Source: Nonomuraea jiangxiensis
Lineage (GTDB): Bacteria > Actinomycetota > Actinomycetes > Streptosporangiales > Streptosporangiaceae
Direction: 5' to 3'
Length of the DNA: 64,000 nucleotides
Assembly: GCF_900099965.1 (NCBI RefSeq)
Contig: NZ_FNDJ01000006.1
Span: forward strand, 1 to 64,000
Shown: piece by piece, positions 19,348 to 28,424 of the stretch
How the letters are laid out: every line of letters begins with the position of its first letter
How positions within the stretch are numbered: position 1 is the first letter of the stretch
Made by a program: the position numbers and the translations under genes
Notes under the pieces: generated by a model
Databases searched by the model: none
What the model was told of the DNA's origin: nothing
Seen by the model: only the letters and a program-made list of their open reading frames with translations

Positions 19348-19575
19348 CCGGCCGACACTGTCAGCGACGAGCGGCCACCGCAATCTCGCGCGCCGGTCCT
19401 CCAGGCCCGATCGGAACGACGGTGGCGACCGATGATCCGTATTTATCAAGATTTGCCGTGTATCTAGGTAGAGGCAAGTACCCGTATACGCATATGCAGA
19501 TATGGTCGCGTGGACAGCGAATCCATCGATGACCCGGATGCCAGCTCGACAGGTTGTAGAGCTAGTCTGAGGGAT
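19348..19575. promoter_or_regulatory. Promoter region between macrodomain and BlaI-type genes
   Basis: A 228-base AT-richer stretch between divergent genes. It contains CGCATATGCAGATATGG at 19489-19505, nearly identical to a site at 10807-10823 upstream of another divergent pair. No consensus operator for BlaI repressors is obvious. Confidence 0.35.
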
Positions 19576-19932
19576 GTGAAAGGTCTTGGCGAGCTTGAGC
19601 GCAGCATCATGGACATCCTCTGGGCGGAGAGCACGGCGCTGACCGCCCGCGAGGTCGGCAGGCTCATAGCCGACCGTGACCTGGCCCCCACCACGGTGAT
19701 GACCGTCCTCGACCGCCTCACCCGCAAGGGCTTCCTCCACCGCACCCGGGACGGCCGGGCGTGGAGATATCAGCCCGCGGAAACCCGAGACGCCTACATC
19801 GCCGAGCTTATGCTGGAAGCCTTGGACCTGACGGGCGACCGATCGGCCGCCCTGACCCGCTTCGCCCAGGCCGTGTCGGGCCCGGAGGCGGAGATCCTGC
19901 GCAAAGCGCTGACGGAGCTGGAGGACGAGTGA
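19576..19932 (+). CDS. BlaI/MecI/CopY-family repressor
   Basis: A 118-residue winged-helix repressor of the penicillinase-repressor type. Features: [13 protein letters not shown], the recognition region [19 protein letters not shown] and RAWRYQP, then a dimerisation tail ([10 protein letters not shown]...ALTEL). Such repressors are inactivated by proteolysis triggered by a partner M56 peptidase. The next gene is such a peptidase and overlaps by four bases. The GTG at 19576 is chosen by family length; another GTG at 19510 would add 22 residues. Confidence 0.88.
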   Translation: MKGLGELERSIMDILWAESTALTAREVGRLIADRDLAPTTVMTVLDRLTRKGFLHRTRDGRAWRYQPAETRDAYIAELMLEALDLTGDRSAALTRFAQAVSGPEAEILRKALTELEDE

Positions 19933-20834
19933 TCACGGCAGCGGCGCTGGCAGCGCTCGCCACGGCGTGCGCGGTCGGCTCCTGGCGTTTCACCACAGCC
20001 CGGTGGACCTCACGCGCTCCCCGGCTGGCCATCATCGTCTGGCAGTCCCTGGGCGTGGCCTGGGGCCTGGCCACCACGGGCGCCATGCTCGCTTACGCCG
20101 TCCAGCCCTACGGCACGGGTGTGCTGCCGGGCCTGATCGCGTTCGCGCACGGGGAGCCGCCGCTGCACGCGTGGGACGCGCTGCACGTGCTGGCCCTGAT
20201 CGCGGGGCTCACCTCGCTCGCCGTGCTGGTCGTGGTGCTGCTCGCCGCGGGCGTGCAGGCGCTGCGGGCCCGCCGGCGGCACCGCATGCTGCTCGCGCTG
20301 ATCTCCCACGACGACCCGGGTGTGCCGGGCGTGCGGGTGCTGGCCCACCCCAGCGCCGCCGCCTACTGCGTGCCGGGGCTGCGCTCGCAGGTCGTGGTCA
20401 GCGAGGGCGCGCTCAAGCTGCTCTCGGAGGACGAGCTGGCGGCCGTGCTCGCGCACGAGGCCGCCCACGTGCGCGAGCGCCACGACCTGGTGCTGCTGCC
20501 GTTCGCCGCGCTGCGCCGGGCGCTGCCCTGGTCCAAGGTCGTGTCCGACGCGCAGGGGCAGGTGGAGCTGCTCATCGAGATGGCCGCCGACGACCGGGCC
20601 CGCCGCTACTGCTCGCCGCGCCGGCTGGCGACGGCACTGCTCAGGTTCGGCACGGCCGGCGCCATGCCGACCCCGCACGGCATGCTGGGCCTGCACGCCC
20701 ACAACGTCATGGCCAGGGTGGACCGCCTGATCAAGCCGGCTCCGGAGCTGGCCGTGTCGGTGCGTTATGGATACATCGCACTTTCTGTGATTTTGCTCAC
20801 CACTGCTCCCTATCTCTGGGTTATCCAGCTCTGA
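19929..20834 (+). CDS. M56-family membrane metallopeptidase (BlaR1-like)
   Basis: A 301-residue integral membrane zinc protease with about four helices. The zinc motif is HEAAH in [17 protein letters not shown], followed by an acidic Glu region ([14 protein letters not shown]) that would supply the third ligand. There is no extracellular penicillin-binding sensor domain, so it resembles the short actinobacterial form. The GTG at 19929 overlaps the repressor stop (GTGA), so the two form a signalling pair. Confidence 0.88.
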   Translation: MITAAALAALATACAVGSWRFTTARWTSRAPRLAIIVWQSLGVAWGLATTGAMLAYAVQPYGTGVLPGLIAFAHGEPPLHAWDALHVLALIAGLTSLAVLVVVLLAAGVQALRARRRHRMLLALISHDDPGVPGVRVLAHPSAAAYCVPGLRSQVVVSEGALKLLSEDELAAVLAHEAAHVRERHDLVLLPFAALRRALPWSKVVSDAQGQVELLIEMAADDRARRYCSPRRLATALLRFGTAGAMPTPHGMLGLHAHNVMARVDRLIKPAPELAVSVRYGYIALSVILLTTAPYLWVIQL

Positions 20835-20894
20835 TGCTTGCTGCCGTTAATCGCCGCGTTTGCAATTGCAAGCACCGCGGGGCAGACTGGCCGC

Positions 20895-21386
20895 ATGGCA
20901 CTACCCAAGGTCGGCTCGATAGGTGAGTACATCCGCGAGCAGCGGCAGCAGGCGAAGATCTCACTTCGCCAGCTCGCCGCCGCCGCCGGAGTCTCCAACC
21001 CCTACCTGAGTCAGGTCGAGCGCGGGCTGCGCAAGCCCAGCGCGGAGATTCTCAACCAGATCGCCAAGGGGCTGCGCATCTCGTCGCAGGCGCTCTACGT
21101 GCAGGCGGGCCTCATCGAGGACCGGGAGCCGCCGAGTGATGTGATCACCGCGATCAGGGCCGACACGAATCTCAGCGAACGGCAGAGCCAGGTGCTGATT
21201 GATATTTATGAGTCGTTCCGAAAGGAGAAGCGCGCCGAAGACGAGCAGACCTCCCAGAACGCTCGTCCCCGGCACGACTCCGCATCGGATGACGAGCCGC
21301 TGTCCGAGGAGTTTCTCGCCGCACTTGAGCCCTACGCGGCGACCTCGCGCAACGGCAACGTCACCCAGGAAACCAAGGAAGGTTAA
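20895..21386 (+). CDS. XRE-family transcriptional regulator (Rv0474-like)
   Basis: A 163-residue DNA-binding protein. The helix-turn-helix spans about residues 13-68 (SLRQLAAAAGVSNPYLSQVERGLRKPSAEIL). The remainder is acidic and low-complexity with DLSERQSQVL-like features. It corresponds by position to mycobacterial Rv0474, directly before hbhA. The ATG at 20895 (MALPKVGSIGEYI) is the family start. It is separated by 3 bases from the next gene. Confidence 0.87.
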   Translation: MALPKVGSIGEYIREQRQQAKISLRQLAAAAGVSNPYLSQVERGLRKPSAEILNQIAKGLRISSQALYVQAGLIEDREPPSDVITAIRADTNLSERQSQVLIDIYESFRKEKRAEDEQTSQNARPRHDSASDDEPLSEEFLAALEPYAATSRNGNVTQETKEG

Positions 21387-21389
21387 CCC

Positions 21390-21809
21390 ATGACGCTCGC
21401 CACCGAGGTAAAGAAGCTCGCGGAGTCCAAGCCGTTCTATGCCGTCGCCGGCATGGGCGACTTCGCGGTCGAGAAGCTGCGTGAGCTGCCCGAGCGGCTC
21501 CACAAGCTCCAGACCCGCCGCTCCGAGCTGGCCAAGGACCTGCCGGAGAGGGCCCGCGCCTACGCCGACAAGGCCGAGGGCCTCGCCAGGGACTTCCCGG
21601 TGAAGGCCCGCGACTACGCCGACCAGCTCACCCACCGGGCCACCGAGGTCTACGAGGACTTTGCCACACGTGGCCGCAAGGTGGTCAGCAAGGCGAGCGG
21701 CGAGGCCGCGCTTGAGCTCGAAGAGGTGTCGGAGGCCGCCGAGCCGCCCGTGGCCCAGCCGATCAAGAAGACGCGCACCACCAACCGCACCACCAAGGCC
21801 AAGGCCTGA
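21390..21809 (+). CDS. hbhA: Heparin-binding hemagglutinin (HbhA)-like protein
   Basis: 139 residues. A long helical coiled coil covers about residues 1-110, and a Lys/Ala/Pro-rich tail ends TTNRTTKAKA, the same architecture as mycobacterial HbhA, where the basic tail binds sulfated glycans. The tail here is short, so adhesion is not certain; a role in envelope or lipid-body structure is an alternative. The ATG follows AAGGAAGG. It is in an operon with the upstream regulator and ends at a strong terminator. Confidence 0.8.
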   Translation: MTLATEVKKLAESKPFYAVAGMGDFAVEKLRELPERLHKLQTRRSELAKDLPERARAYADKAEGLARDFPVKARDYADQLTHRATEVYEDFATRGRKVVSKASGEAALELEEVSEAAEPPVAQPIKKTRTTNRTTKAKA

Positions 21810-21816
21810 CCTGACG

Positions 21817-21850
21817 GAAGGCCCGCCTCCTCTTCTGGAGGCGGGCCTTC
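21817..21850 (+). terminator. Rho-independent-type terminator after hbhA
   Basis: GAAGGCCCGCCTCC (21817-21830) and GGAGGCGGGCCTTC (21837-21850) form a perfect 14-bp stem with a 6-base loop, followed by CTCTTT. It begins 7 bases after the hbhA stop codon. Confidence 0.9.
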
Positions 21851-21930
21851 CTCTTTGGGGGTGCCCGCCTGTCGGCGGCGCCTATTAGGCTGAAGCCGCA
21901 TCCATCGCGGCGTTGGGCGGAGCCAAGCAC

Positions 21931-22296
21931 ATGAATTTGATCAACGGCGTTTTCAACCTTCTCTTCCTGTTGCTCGCCGCCGGCATCTTCGGCATGTCGG
22001 TCTACGCGCTCGTGCACGCGCTGCGGGTGCCGACGGCCGCGTTCGTCTCGGCGGGCAAGCTGCAGAAAAACCTGTGGCTGCTCATCCTGGCGCTGGCGAC
22101 GCTGTTCTCGGGCGCCGGGGCATGGCAATATCTCAACGCGTTCCTGGCGTTCGGCGCCAGCGACTTCATCGGCATCGGCCTGGGCATCTTCTCGATCCTG
22201 GCCGTCATCGCCGCCACCGTCTACATCGTGGACGTCAAGCCAGCGGTCAAGGGCATGGGCGGCCGGGGCAACAGCGGCCCCTACGGCCCCTGGTGA
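21931..22296 (+). CDS. DUF2516 membrane protein (Rv0476-like)
   Basis: A 121-residue protein with three membrane helices (about 5-28, 46-66 and 74-95) and a short Gly-rich tail (MGGRGNSGPYGPW). It matches DUF2516, which in mycobacteria lies next to hbhA (Rv0476). The function is unknown. The ATG at 21931 follows GGCGGAG with 8-base spacing. Its TGA stop abuts the stop of the convergent hydrolase, so the two stops share the palindrome TGATCA. Confidence 0.85.
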   Translation: MNLINGVFNLLFLLLAAGIFGMSVYALVHALRVPTAAFVSAGKLQKNLWLLILALATLFSGAGAWQYLNAFLAFGASDFIGIGLGIFSILAVIAATVYIVDVKPAVKGMGGRGNSGPYGPW

Positions 22297-22971
22297 TCAG
22301 GCCAGCTTCGGGGCCAGCCAGGCGGCGAGGTGCTCGTGCCCGGCGCGCGTGGGATGCACGCCGTCGGGCAGCACCACCGCCGACCGCTTGCCGGTGACCC
22401 AGCGCCGGTCCATCGGGTCGAGGAAGGCCACGCCCGCGCGCACGGCCGCCCGCGCCACCGCGTCGCGCACCTCATAGGCCTTCCGGGGCGCGTCGTCCAG
22501 CCAGATGGGGCCGACCACGACGATCCTGGTGTCCGGCCAGTGGCCGCGCACCCGGTCCAGCAGGCCCTCGGCGGCGTGCCGCACGCGTTCGGCGCTCCAG
22601 CGGCGGTCGTTGTGCCCGCCGGAGATGACCAGCAGGTCGGGAGGAGGCCGCCAGGCCAGCTCCACCTCGAAGGACTCGCGGAACGTACGCCCCACGCGCC
22701 CCTCGTTGACGAACCCCGTGCCGCCGGCGCCCGCGATCACGGGCTGCCAGCCCAGCCGGCGGGCGGCCTGCGACGCGTACGTCTCCCACTCCGGCACCGG
22801 CCCCGACCCGACGGTGAAGCTGTCGCCCACGAACATCATCACCGGCGCCCTGGCCGCGAGGGTGCCGGCCGGGCGCGAAGGGACGTTGGCCGCGATCGTG
22901 CCGCCACAGCCAGAAATCGCCATCAACGCGATGACCGGCGCGATCCCGGACCGATGCGTCAGGCCACGCAT
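22297..22971 (-). CDS. SGNH/GDSL-family lipoprotein hydrolase
   Basis: A 224-residue esterase/lipase-like enzyme. A lipobox AISGC follows a short hydrophobic signal, so it is probably anchored outside the membrane. SGNH blocks: the Ser in VGDSFTVGSG, the Gly in GAGGTGF, the Asn in SGGHNDRR and the Asp/His pair in LPDGVHPTRAGHEHL. The ATG at 22971 is chosen over a GTG two codons upstream because GAGGTG precedes it. The substrate is unknown. Confidence 0.85.
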   Translation of the reverse strand: MRGLTHRSGIAPVIALMAISGCGGTIAANVPSRPAGTLAARAPVMMFVGDSFTVGSGPVPEWETYASQAARRLGWQPVIAGAGGTGFVNEGRVGRTFRESFEVELAWRPPPDLLVISGGHNDRRWSAERVRHAAEGLLDRVRGHWPDTRIVVVGPIWLDDAPRKAYEVRDAVARAAVRAGVAFLDPMDRRWVTGKRSAVVLPDGVHPTRAGHEHLAAWLAPKLA

Positions 22972-22999
22972 TACCACCTCGGGGCACTAGGCTGCCGAT

Positions 23000-23734
23000 A
23001 TGACCTACGACCTCCACGGACGCACGCAGCGATTGGAACTCGCCGACCAGAACCTACGTGACTTCGAGGCCGTGGTCCTGGACGCCACGCCAGAGGGGAT
23101 CGTGCTGAGCCGGTCGGCATTCTATCCGGGTGGCGGTGGCCAGCCGGCGGATCACGGAGTTCTGATCTGGCAGGGCGTGGAGACGCGCGTCGTGGGGGTG
23201 CGCAAGGGCGACGACCTGGAGCTGATCCCGGCCGAGGGCGACCCGATCCCGCCCGCCGGCACCACGGTCCGGGCGGCGGTGGCCGACGAGCGGCGCTCGG
23301 CCCTCATGCGTACGCACTCGGGCCTGCACGTGCTGTGCGGCGTGGTGTTCCGCGACTACGGCTGCCTCGTCACCGGCGGCAACATGGACGAGCTCAGCGC
23401 GCGGATGGACTTCAACCTGCCCGAGGTGCCGCCCGGGTTCAAGGAGGCCGTGGAGGACGCCTGCAACGCCGAGATCGTCGCCGACCGGCGCATCGACGTA
23501 CGGGTCCTGCCGCGCGGGGAGGCGTTCGAGATCCCCGACATCATCCGCACGGCCACCAACCTGGTGCCGGAGACCGTGCAGGACGTGCGCATCGTGGACA
23601 TCGTCGGCCTGGACACGCAGGCCGACGGCGGCACCCACGTGGCCTCCACCAAGCAGATCGGGCACATCAAGGTCGCCAAGATCGAGAGCAAGGGGCGCGG
23701 CTTCCGCCGCCTGCGCATCCAGATCTCCGACTAG
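23000..23734 (+). CDS. Alanyl-tRNA editing protein AlaX
   Basis: A stand-alone editing enzyme that removes mis-acylated serine or glycine from tRNA-Ala. 244 residues, similar to the medium AlaX form. The zinc site has HSGLH (HxxxH) and ADGGTH. The usual Cys before GGTH is replaced by Asp, as in some AlaX proteins, so the metal site may be altered but is not lost. The N-terminal part carries YPGGGGQPADHG. No alanyl-tRNA synthetase core is attached. Confidence 0.88.
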   Translation: MTYDLHGRTQRLELADQNLRDFEAVVLDATPEGIVLSRSAFYPGGGGQPADHGVLIWQGVETRVVGVRKGDDLELIPAEGDPIPPAGTTVRAAVADERRSALMRTHSGLHVLCGVVFRDYGCLVTGGNMDELSARMDFNLPEVPPGFKEAVEDACNAEIVADRRIDVRVLPRGEAFEIPDIIRTATNLVPETVQDVRIVDIVGLDTQADGGTHVASTKQIGHIKVAKIESKGRGFRRLRIQISD

Positions 23735-23825
23735 TCCGCCGGAGGTCGCGGGCCCGGGAGTGTTCAGCGAGCGGCAAATCACATCTAGCCGGATTGAAGA
23801 GTACGAACCGCTACGATGTGCCGCC

Positions 23826-25433
23826 ATGACGGGTATCAGACTCACCTTGGCCGCCCTGGGCGCCGCCGCGCTGGCGCTGACCGCCGCCCCCGCGGCGACA
23901 GCGGAGGCAGGGATCACGGACGAAGTGACGCTGACCCTCGGCAAGGACGGCACCCTGCACGTCGTGGAGAAGATCACCGGGGCGGCCGCGGGTCTCAGGC
24001 GCACGTTCATCACCAGGACGCGGTACGACGACGACAACGACCGTCTCTACCAGGTCTCGAACGTCAAGGGCGGCACGCTCGCGGGCGACGTGCTCACCGT
24101 CACGGGGCAGACCGTCGAATACGACGTCAAGGGCGCGGTCACCCCCTCGGGAAGCGTCGAGGAGCTGCGCTGGTTCGCGGTGAACGGCTGGAACCAGCCG
24201 GTCGCCCAGGCCACCGTCACGGTGAGCGGCCCCGGGCAGGTGCGCAACCTGTCCTGCTTCGCCGGCGAGCTCACCTCGGCCATCGGCTGCACCTCGGCGT
24301 CCATGGACCACACGGCCACCCAGGCCACGTTCGAGCAGCAGAACCTCGCGCCCGGCCAGGCCCTGACCGTGGTCGTCGGCTACGCCAAGGGGTCCAGCCA
24401 GGGCGCGCCCATCCTGGAGCGGCGCTTCTCGCTGGCCTCCGCCTTCACCCTGGACACCGTCACCGGCGGCGCCCTGGCCGCCCTGCTGGTGCTGATGCTC
24501 GGCGGGATCGGCCTGCTCTACTGGACGCGGGGCCGCGACGCCAGGGTCGCGGGGCACGAGCAGGGTCCCGCCAGCCCGGTGCAGAACGGTCACTTCTCCC
24601 CGCCCGACGGGGTACGGCCGGGCCAGATCGGCACCCTCGTGGACGAGCAGGCCGACGTGGTCGACGTGACCGCCACCATCGTGGACCTCGCCGTACGGGG
24701 CTACCTGCGGATCGACGAGCAGCCCAGGCAGACGTACGACGCGCCCGACTGGATGCTGGTCCGGCTGCCGAACGCGCCCGTCAACGCCCTCCTGCCGTAC
24801 GAACGCGCGCTCTACGACGCCATCTTCGAGGGCCGGGACGCGGTGCTGCTGTCGCAGCTGTCCGGTTCGTTCGCCAGCCATCTGGGCAAGGTGCGCGACG
24901 CCCTCTACGCGGACGTGGTCAAGCAGGGCTGGTTCGCCCGCCGGCCCGACACCGAGCGCACCCGGTGGACGACGATCGGCGTGGTGCTCATCGGCGTGGG
25001 GCTGCTGGCCACCGTCGCGCTGGCCTGGTTCACCACGTACGGGCTGCTCGGTCTGGCCGTGGTCATCGCGGGCGGCGCGCTGGCCATCGGCGGCCAGTAC
25101 ATGCCGGCCAAGACGGCCAAGGGTTCGGCGGCGCTGGCGCACACGATGGGCTTTCGCCAGTACCTGTTCTCCGGGGAGCTGGGGGAGGTGCCCGAGCAGC
25201 ACCGGGTGGAGCTGTTCTCCCGCTATCTGCCCTATGCCGTGATCTTCGACGGGGTGGAGCACTGGTCGCGGGTGGTGGCCTCGGTCACCGGGAACGGGCA
25301 CCAGTCGGACAACCTGTACTGGTATCACGGGCCGGCGGAGTGGGACCTGTCCAAGTTCGCCGGGTCCATGCGGACCTTCACCACGACGACCTCGGGGGCC
25401 ATCTCCGCCACCCGCCAGTTCCGCAGCCTCTGA
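23826..25433 (+). CDS. DUF2207-domain membrane protein
   Basis: 535 residues. A signal peptide (ending in AATAEAG) leads to an extracellular DUF2207 domain (about 30-200). Membrane helices lie near 215-240, and a pair near 380-425 follows a cytoplasmic segment. The pattern LPYERALYDAIF, GFRQYLFSGEL and RYLPYAVIFDGVEHW is the conserved cytoplasmic C-terminal part. The family occurs widely in Gram-positive bacteria with no proven function. The start MTGIRLTLAAL at 23826 is chosen for the signal peptide. Confidence 0.82.
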   Translation: MTGIRLTLAALGAAALALTAAPAATAEAGITDEVTLTLGKDGTLHVVEKITGAAAGLRRTFITRTRYDDDNDRLYQVSNVKGGTLAGDVLTVTGQTVEYDVKGAVTPSGSVEELRWFAVNGWNQPVAQATVTVSGPGQVRNLSCFAGELTSAIGCTSASMDHTATQATFEQQNLAPGQALTVVVGYAKGSSQGAPILERRFSLASAFTLDTVTGGALAALLVLMLGGIGLLYWTRGRDARVAGHEQGPASPVQNGHFSPPDGVRPGQIGTLVDEQADVVDVTATIVDLAVRGYLRIDEQPRQTYDAPDWMLVRLPNAPVNALLPYERALYDAIFEGRDAVLLSQLSGSFASHLGKVRDALYADVVKQGWFARRPDTERTRWTTIGVVLIGVGLLATVALAWFTTYGLLGLAVVIAGGALAIGGQYMPAKTAKGSAALAHTMGFRQYLFSGELGEVPEQHRVELFSRYLPYAVIFDGVEHWSRVVASVTGNGHQSDNLYWYHGPAEWDLSKFAGSMRTFTTTTSGAISATRQFRSL

Positions 25434-25444
25434 ATCCGCCGCTC

Positions 25445-26812
25445 TCAGGCCATGCGGGGCATGGCCCGGCTGTTGTGCAGGATGCGGAAGCGCCCGTCGG
25501 CCCCGGGGTCGAGGAAGATGACGTCCCGGTGCTCGCCGCGGTCCGACCCGACCTCGACGAAGCGGACATCGTCGAGCGCGGCCAGCTCCGTGACGGGATT
25601 GGTGACCAGCGCCTCGACGGCCGCGACCCGCGGGATGACGGTCATGGTCAGCGGTCCCTGCCCGTCGTGGCCGATCCTGATGGTGGCCACTCCCATGTCG
25701 AAGTCGCCGACGTACCGGCCGGGGTCGCTGAGCGGGGCGGCGGCGGGAGGCGTCACCGGGGCGGGCGCGCGCACGCCGGCGAGCTCGGCCAGCAGCGGGT
25801 GGACCAGGTCCGCGTGGAGGGCCTCGGCGCCTCCGCCGTTGGTCAGCAGCACCACGGCCACGTCCGCCTCCGGGACCATGCGCAGGTAGGCGTACTGCCC
25901 GATCGTCGACCCTGCGTGGCCGAGCACCGTGCCGCCGTCCCAGCCGTGCCGCTCCATGCCCAGGCCGTACGAGCCGGGGAAGGCGGACAGCGGCGGCGGG
26001 GCCGACTGGTGGGTGCGCATGGCCTCGGCCGAGTCGCGTGAGAGCAGGCGCGCGTCGTCGCGGGCGAGCCCGTGGCGCAGGTGCAGGCGGGCGAACTCCA
26101 GCAGGTCGGCGGCGCTCATGGCGAGCCCGCCCGCGGGGTCGAGCGCCCGCGGGAGCGCCCAGGCCGGAGCCGGGCCTGGCGTCCCCGCGACCTCGACGTG
26201 GCCGACCGCGGTGCGGTGCAGGAGGGCCTGCTCCGGCAGGGTGACAACGGTCCCCAGTCCGAGCGGCCCGGCCAGCCACCGCCGCACCATCGGGCCCCAG
26301 GACTCGCCCCTCAGCACCTCGGCCAGGCGGCCGAGAACGACGAACCCGGCGTTGTTGTAGGAGAACAGCGTGCCGGGCTCGGTGACCTGGGCCGCGCCGG
26401 ACAGGTTGGCCACGAGGGCGGCCACGGCGCCCTCGTCCCTGCCGTAGTCGGTGAGATCCTCCCCGGCGAACCCCGCGGTGTGCGCCAGCAGGTGACGGAC
26501 GGTGACGTGCGCCGCGGCCGTCTCGTCGGCGAGCGCGAAGGCCGGGAGGTACGCGCGGACCGGCCGGTCGAGATCCAGTAACCCCTCGTCCACGAGCTGC
26601 ATGACCAACGTGGCCGTCCACGTCTTGGTGACCGATCCGATCTGGAAGACCGAGTCCGGGGTGACCGCGACGCCGGTGCGGGTGTTGAGCACGCCGGTGG
26701 CCGCCTCGACGACGGCCCCGTCGTGCAGGACGGCGAGCACGGCGCCCGGGACCCCGTGCCGCTCGGCCTGCGTGGTCAGGCGCTCCCGCAGGTCTGACGT
26801 GGTGATGCTCAC
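25445..26812 (-). CDS. Beta-lactamase-family (S12) serine hydrolase
   Basis: A penicillin-binding-protein-like hydrolase of 455 residues: esterase, D-aminopeptidase or carboxypeptidase-like, not necessarily a beta-lactamase. Catalytic motifs: SVTK (SVFQIGSVTKTW), the Tyr in FSYNNAGF, and a late HAGSTIGQYAYL in place of KTG. A C-terminal lipocalin-like domain follows (GRYVGDFDMGVATIRIGHDG). No signal peptide is seen. The GTG at 26812 has GGGGAGGA 5 bases upstream. It is divergent from a winged-helix regulator with a shared operator-like repeat. Confidence 0.9.
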   Translation of the reverse strand: MSITTSDLRERLTTQAERHGVPGAVLAVLHDGAVVEAATGVLNTRTGVAVTPDSVFQIGSVTKTWTATLVMQLVDEGLLDLDRPVRAYLPAFALADETAAAHVTVRHLLAHTAGFAGEDLTDYGRDEGAVAALVANLSGAAQVTEPGTLFSYNNAGFVVLGRLAEVLRGESWGPMVRRWLAGPLGLGTVVTLPEQALLHRTAVGHVEVAGTPGPAPAWALPRALDPAGGLAMSAADLLEFARLHLRHGLARDDARLLSRDSAEAMRTHQSAPPPLSAFPGSYGLGMERHGWDGGTVLGHAGSTIGQYAYLRMVPEADVAVVLLTNGGGAEALHADLVHPLLAELAGVRAPAPVTPPAAAPLSDPGRYVGDFDMGVATIRIGHDGQGPLTMTVIPRVAAVEALVTNPVTELAALDDVRFVEVGSDRGEHRDVIFLDPGADGRFRILHNSRAMPRMA

Positions 26813-26831
26813 AGCGGTCCTCCCCTTGTCA

Positions 26832-26873
26832 ATTGATTCCATATTTAAGACCATAGCCAATAATGGAGTCAAT
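26832..26873. promoter_or_regulatory. Operator-like inverted repeat in the divergent promoter
   Basis: ATTGATTCCAT (26832-26842) and ATGGAGTCAAT (26863-26873) are reverse complements except at one position. They flank a 20-base AT-rich centre with TATTTAAG, between the divergent S12 hydrolase and helix-turn-helix genes. The location and symmetry suggest a dimeric repressor site. Confidence 0.6.
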
Positions 26874-26921
26874 GGCGCGCTACGATTCCGCAAGGGCGGC
26901 GATCGTCGGGGAAGGACGCAT

Positions 26922-27455
26922 GTGAGCGATGTCGGTGTGCTGCACCCGGTCCGGATCCGGGTGGCACAGATCCTGGCACTCGGCCCGCACACCGGGACCC
27001 AGCTGCGCCAGGCGCTGCCGGACGTTCCGTACAGCAGCCTCTACCGGCACGTTCGCTGGCTGCTTGAGGCGGGCGTCGTCCGCGTCGCCGGTGAGCGCAA
27101 GGTGCGCGGAGCCGTCGAGCACACCTACGAGCTGGACGAGAACGCGGTCCAGGGGGCGGTGCCCGACCCCGCGGCGCTGTCCGCCGACGATCACGAGCGG
27201 GCGGTGACCGCGTTCGTGACGGGCCTGATGGCGCAGGCGCACGCCTACCTGGAGAGCGAGCCGGAGGATCCGGTCACCCAGGGGCTCACCTACGTGTCGG
27301 CGCACGTGTGGGTGGACGACGAGGAGCTCGCCCGCCTCCGGGCGCGCCTGCGGGAGCTGATCGACCCCCTCGTGCACACCACCCCCGGCCCGGGGCGGCG
27401 GCAGATCACCCTGGGCGTCGTCGCGATCCCCCAGCCGGGCGAGCCCCAGCCCTAG
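26922..27455 (+). CDS. Winged helix-turn-helix transcriptional regulator
   Basis: A 177-residue protein with an ArsR/PadR-like winged helix at the N-terminus (VLHPVRIRVAQILALGPHTGTQLRQAL...SSLYRHVRWLLEAGVV). A helical C-terminal part (AVTAFVTGLMAQAHAYLESE) probably dimerises. The GTG at 26922 has GAAGGA 5 bases upstream. It probably represses itself and the divergent S12 hydrolase through the inverted repeat between them. The ligand is unknown. Confidence 0.85.
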   Translation: MSDVGVLHPVRIRVAQILALGPHTGTQLRQALPDVPYSSLYRHVRWLLEAGVVRVAGERKVRGAVEHTYELDENAVQGAVPDPAALSADDHERAVTAFVTGLMAQAHAYLESEPEDPVTQGLTYVSAHVWVDDEELARLRARLRELIDPLVHTTPGPGRRQITLGVVAIPQPGEPQP

Positions 27456-27462
27456 AGCGTCG

Positions 27463-28353
27463 TCAGATCATCTCCCTGAGCACGTCGTCGGCCGGGGTGG
27501 CCCCCACGCCGAGAATCTTCTCCGTCTCGGACCAGTCCACGACGAACGGCCGGCCGGGCTTGGTCAGCACCTCGTGCATCTCGGCCCAGAACGGCGCGGT
27601 GAGCGCGAGCAGGGCCAGGTCGCGTTCGGTCATCTGCTCCATCCGCGGCCTCGGCGCCCCCGCGAGCTCGGCCAGCCGCCCGGCCAGCTCCCGCACCGAC
27701 AGGGTCGCGGTCGGCACGTGCCAGGCCCGGCCGTAGGCCTGCTCGTCGCGGCTCGCGGCGACCAGCGTGCGCGCGGTGTCGCCGATCGCCGAGTAGCTGT
27801 GCGGCACGTCGAGCTCCTGCGGAACCAGGACGAGAGTGCCGTCGAGGACCTGCCGCCGCACCATGAGGCTGAACACCGAGTAGGCGCCGGCGCCGTAGAA
27901 CTGGCCGGCCCGCACCTCGGTGACCCGCACTCCGGAGGCGGCGGCCTCCTCCCACACCCGGGCCCTGCTGCGCCCCTTGGGCCCGGTGGCGGCCAGCGGG
28001 AAGTCCGGCCGGATCGGCCCGTCCACCGGCCCGTAGGCGTAGAGGTTGCCGAGCATGACGTAGCGGACGCCGGTCCGCCGCACCGCGGTGAGCAGCGCCG
28101 CCGACAGGGCCGGGAACTGCTCCGGCCAGGTGTGGTACGCCGGCGCGGCCGTGGTGAACAGCGTGTCCGCCCCTTCCGCCAGCTCGGTGAGCCGGTCGGC
28201 GTCGGTCGCGTCGGCGGCGACCCTCTCGACGAGCGGGTGCTCGGGCCCGCCACCCGTACGGCTGATCATTCGTACCCGCTCGCCGTCCTCGGCCAGCAGC
28301 AGAGCGGTCTTCGACGCGGCGGCCCCGCGACCCACGATCACCTGAAATCTCAT
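27463..28353 (-). CDS. NAD-dependent epimerase/dehydratase-family protein
   Basis: An extended SDR-type protein of 296 residues. The nucleotide-binding turn reads VGRGAAASKTALLLAEDGE instead of the usual GxxGxxG with acidic beta-2 end, so cofactor binding may be altered. LYAYGPVDGPI (Tyr with downstream Lys in GPKGRSRA) matches the active-site region. It is probably an oxidoreductase of the NmrA/epimerase group. It is divergent from the GlxA-type regulator 71 bases away, which may control it. Confidence 0.8.
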   Translation of the reverse strand: MRFQVIVGRGAAASKTALLLAEDGERVRMISRTGGGPEHPLVERVAADATDADRLTELAEGADTLFTTAAPAYHTWPEQFPALSAALLTAVRRTGVRYVMLGNLYAYGPVDGPIRPDFPLAATGPKGRSRARVWEEAAASGVRVTEVRAGQFYGAGAYSVFSLMVRRQVLDGTLVLVPQELDVPHSYSAIGDTARTLVAASRDEQAYGRAWHVPTATLSVRELAGRLAELAGAPRPRMEQMTERDLALLALTAPFWAEMHEVLTKPGRPFVVDWSETEKILGVGATPADDVLREMI

Positions 28354-28424
28354 GATGACAACGGTGCCGACCCGCGGCCTCGTACGATAGTGGCCGGAAT
28401 GCCTACTATCCGGAGGATCTGGCC

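Noticed and set aside
23811-26621. 936-codon open frame on the minus strand antisense to DUF2207 and overlapping the S12 gene in another frame
   Set aside because: It arises from GC-rich codon usage of the real genes on both strands and has no family motif or ribosome site.
25445-26812. A true class C beta-lactamase for antibiotic resistance
   Set aside because: The family motifs are present but there is no signal peptide and no KTG box, and S12 hydrolases of this kind are usually esterases or peptidases.
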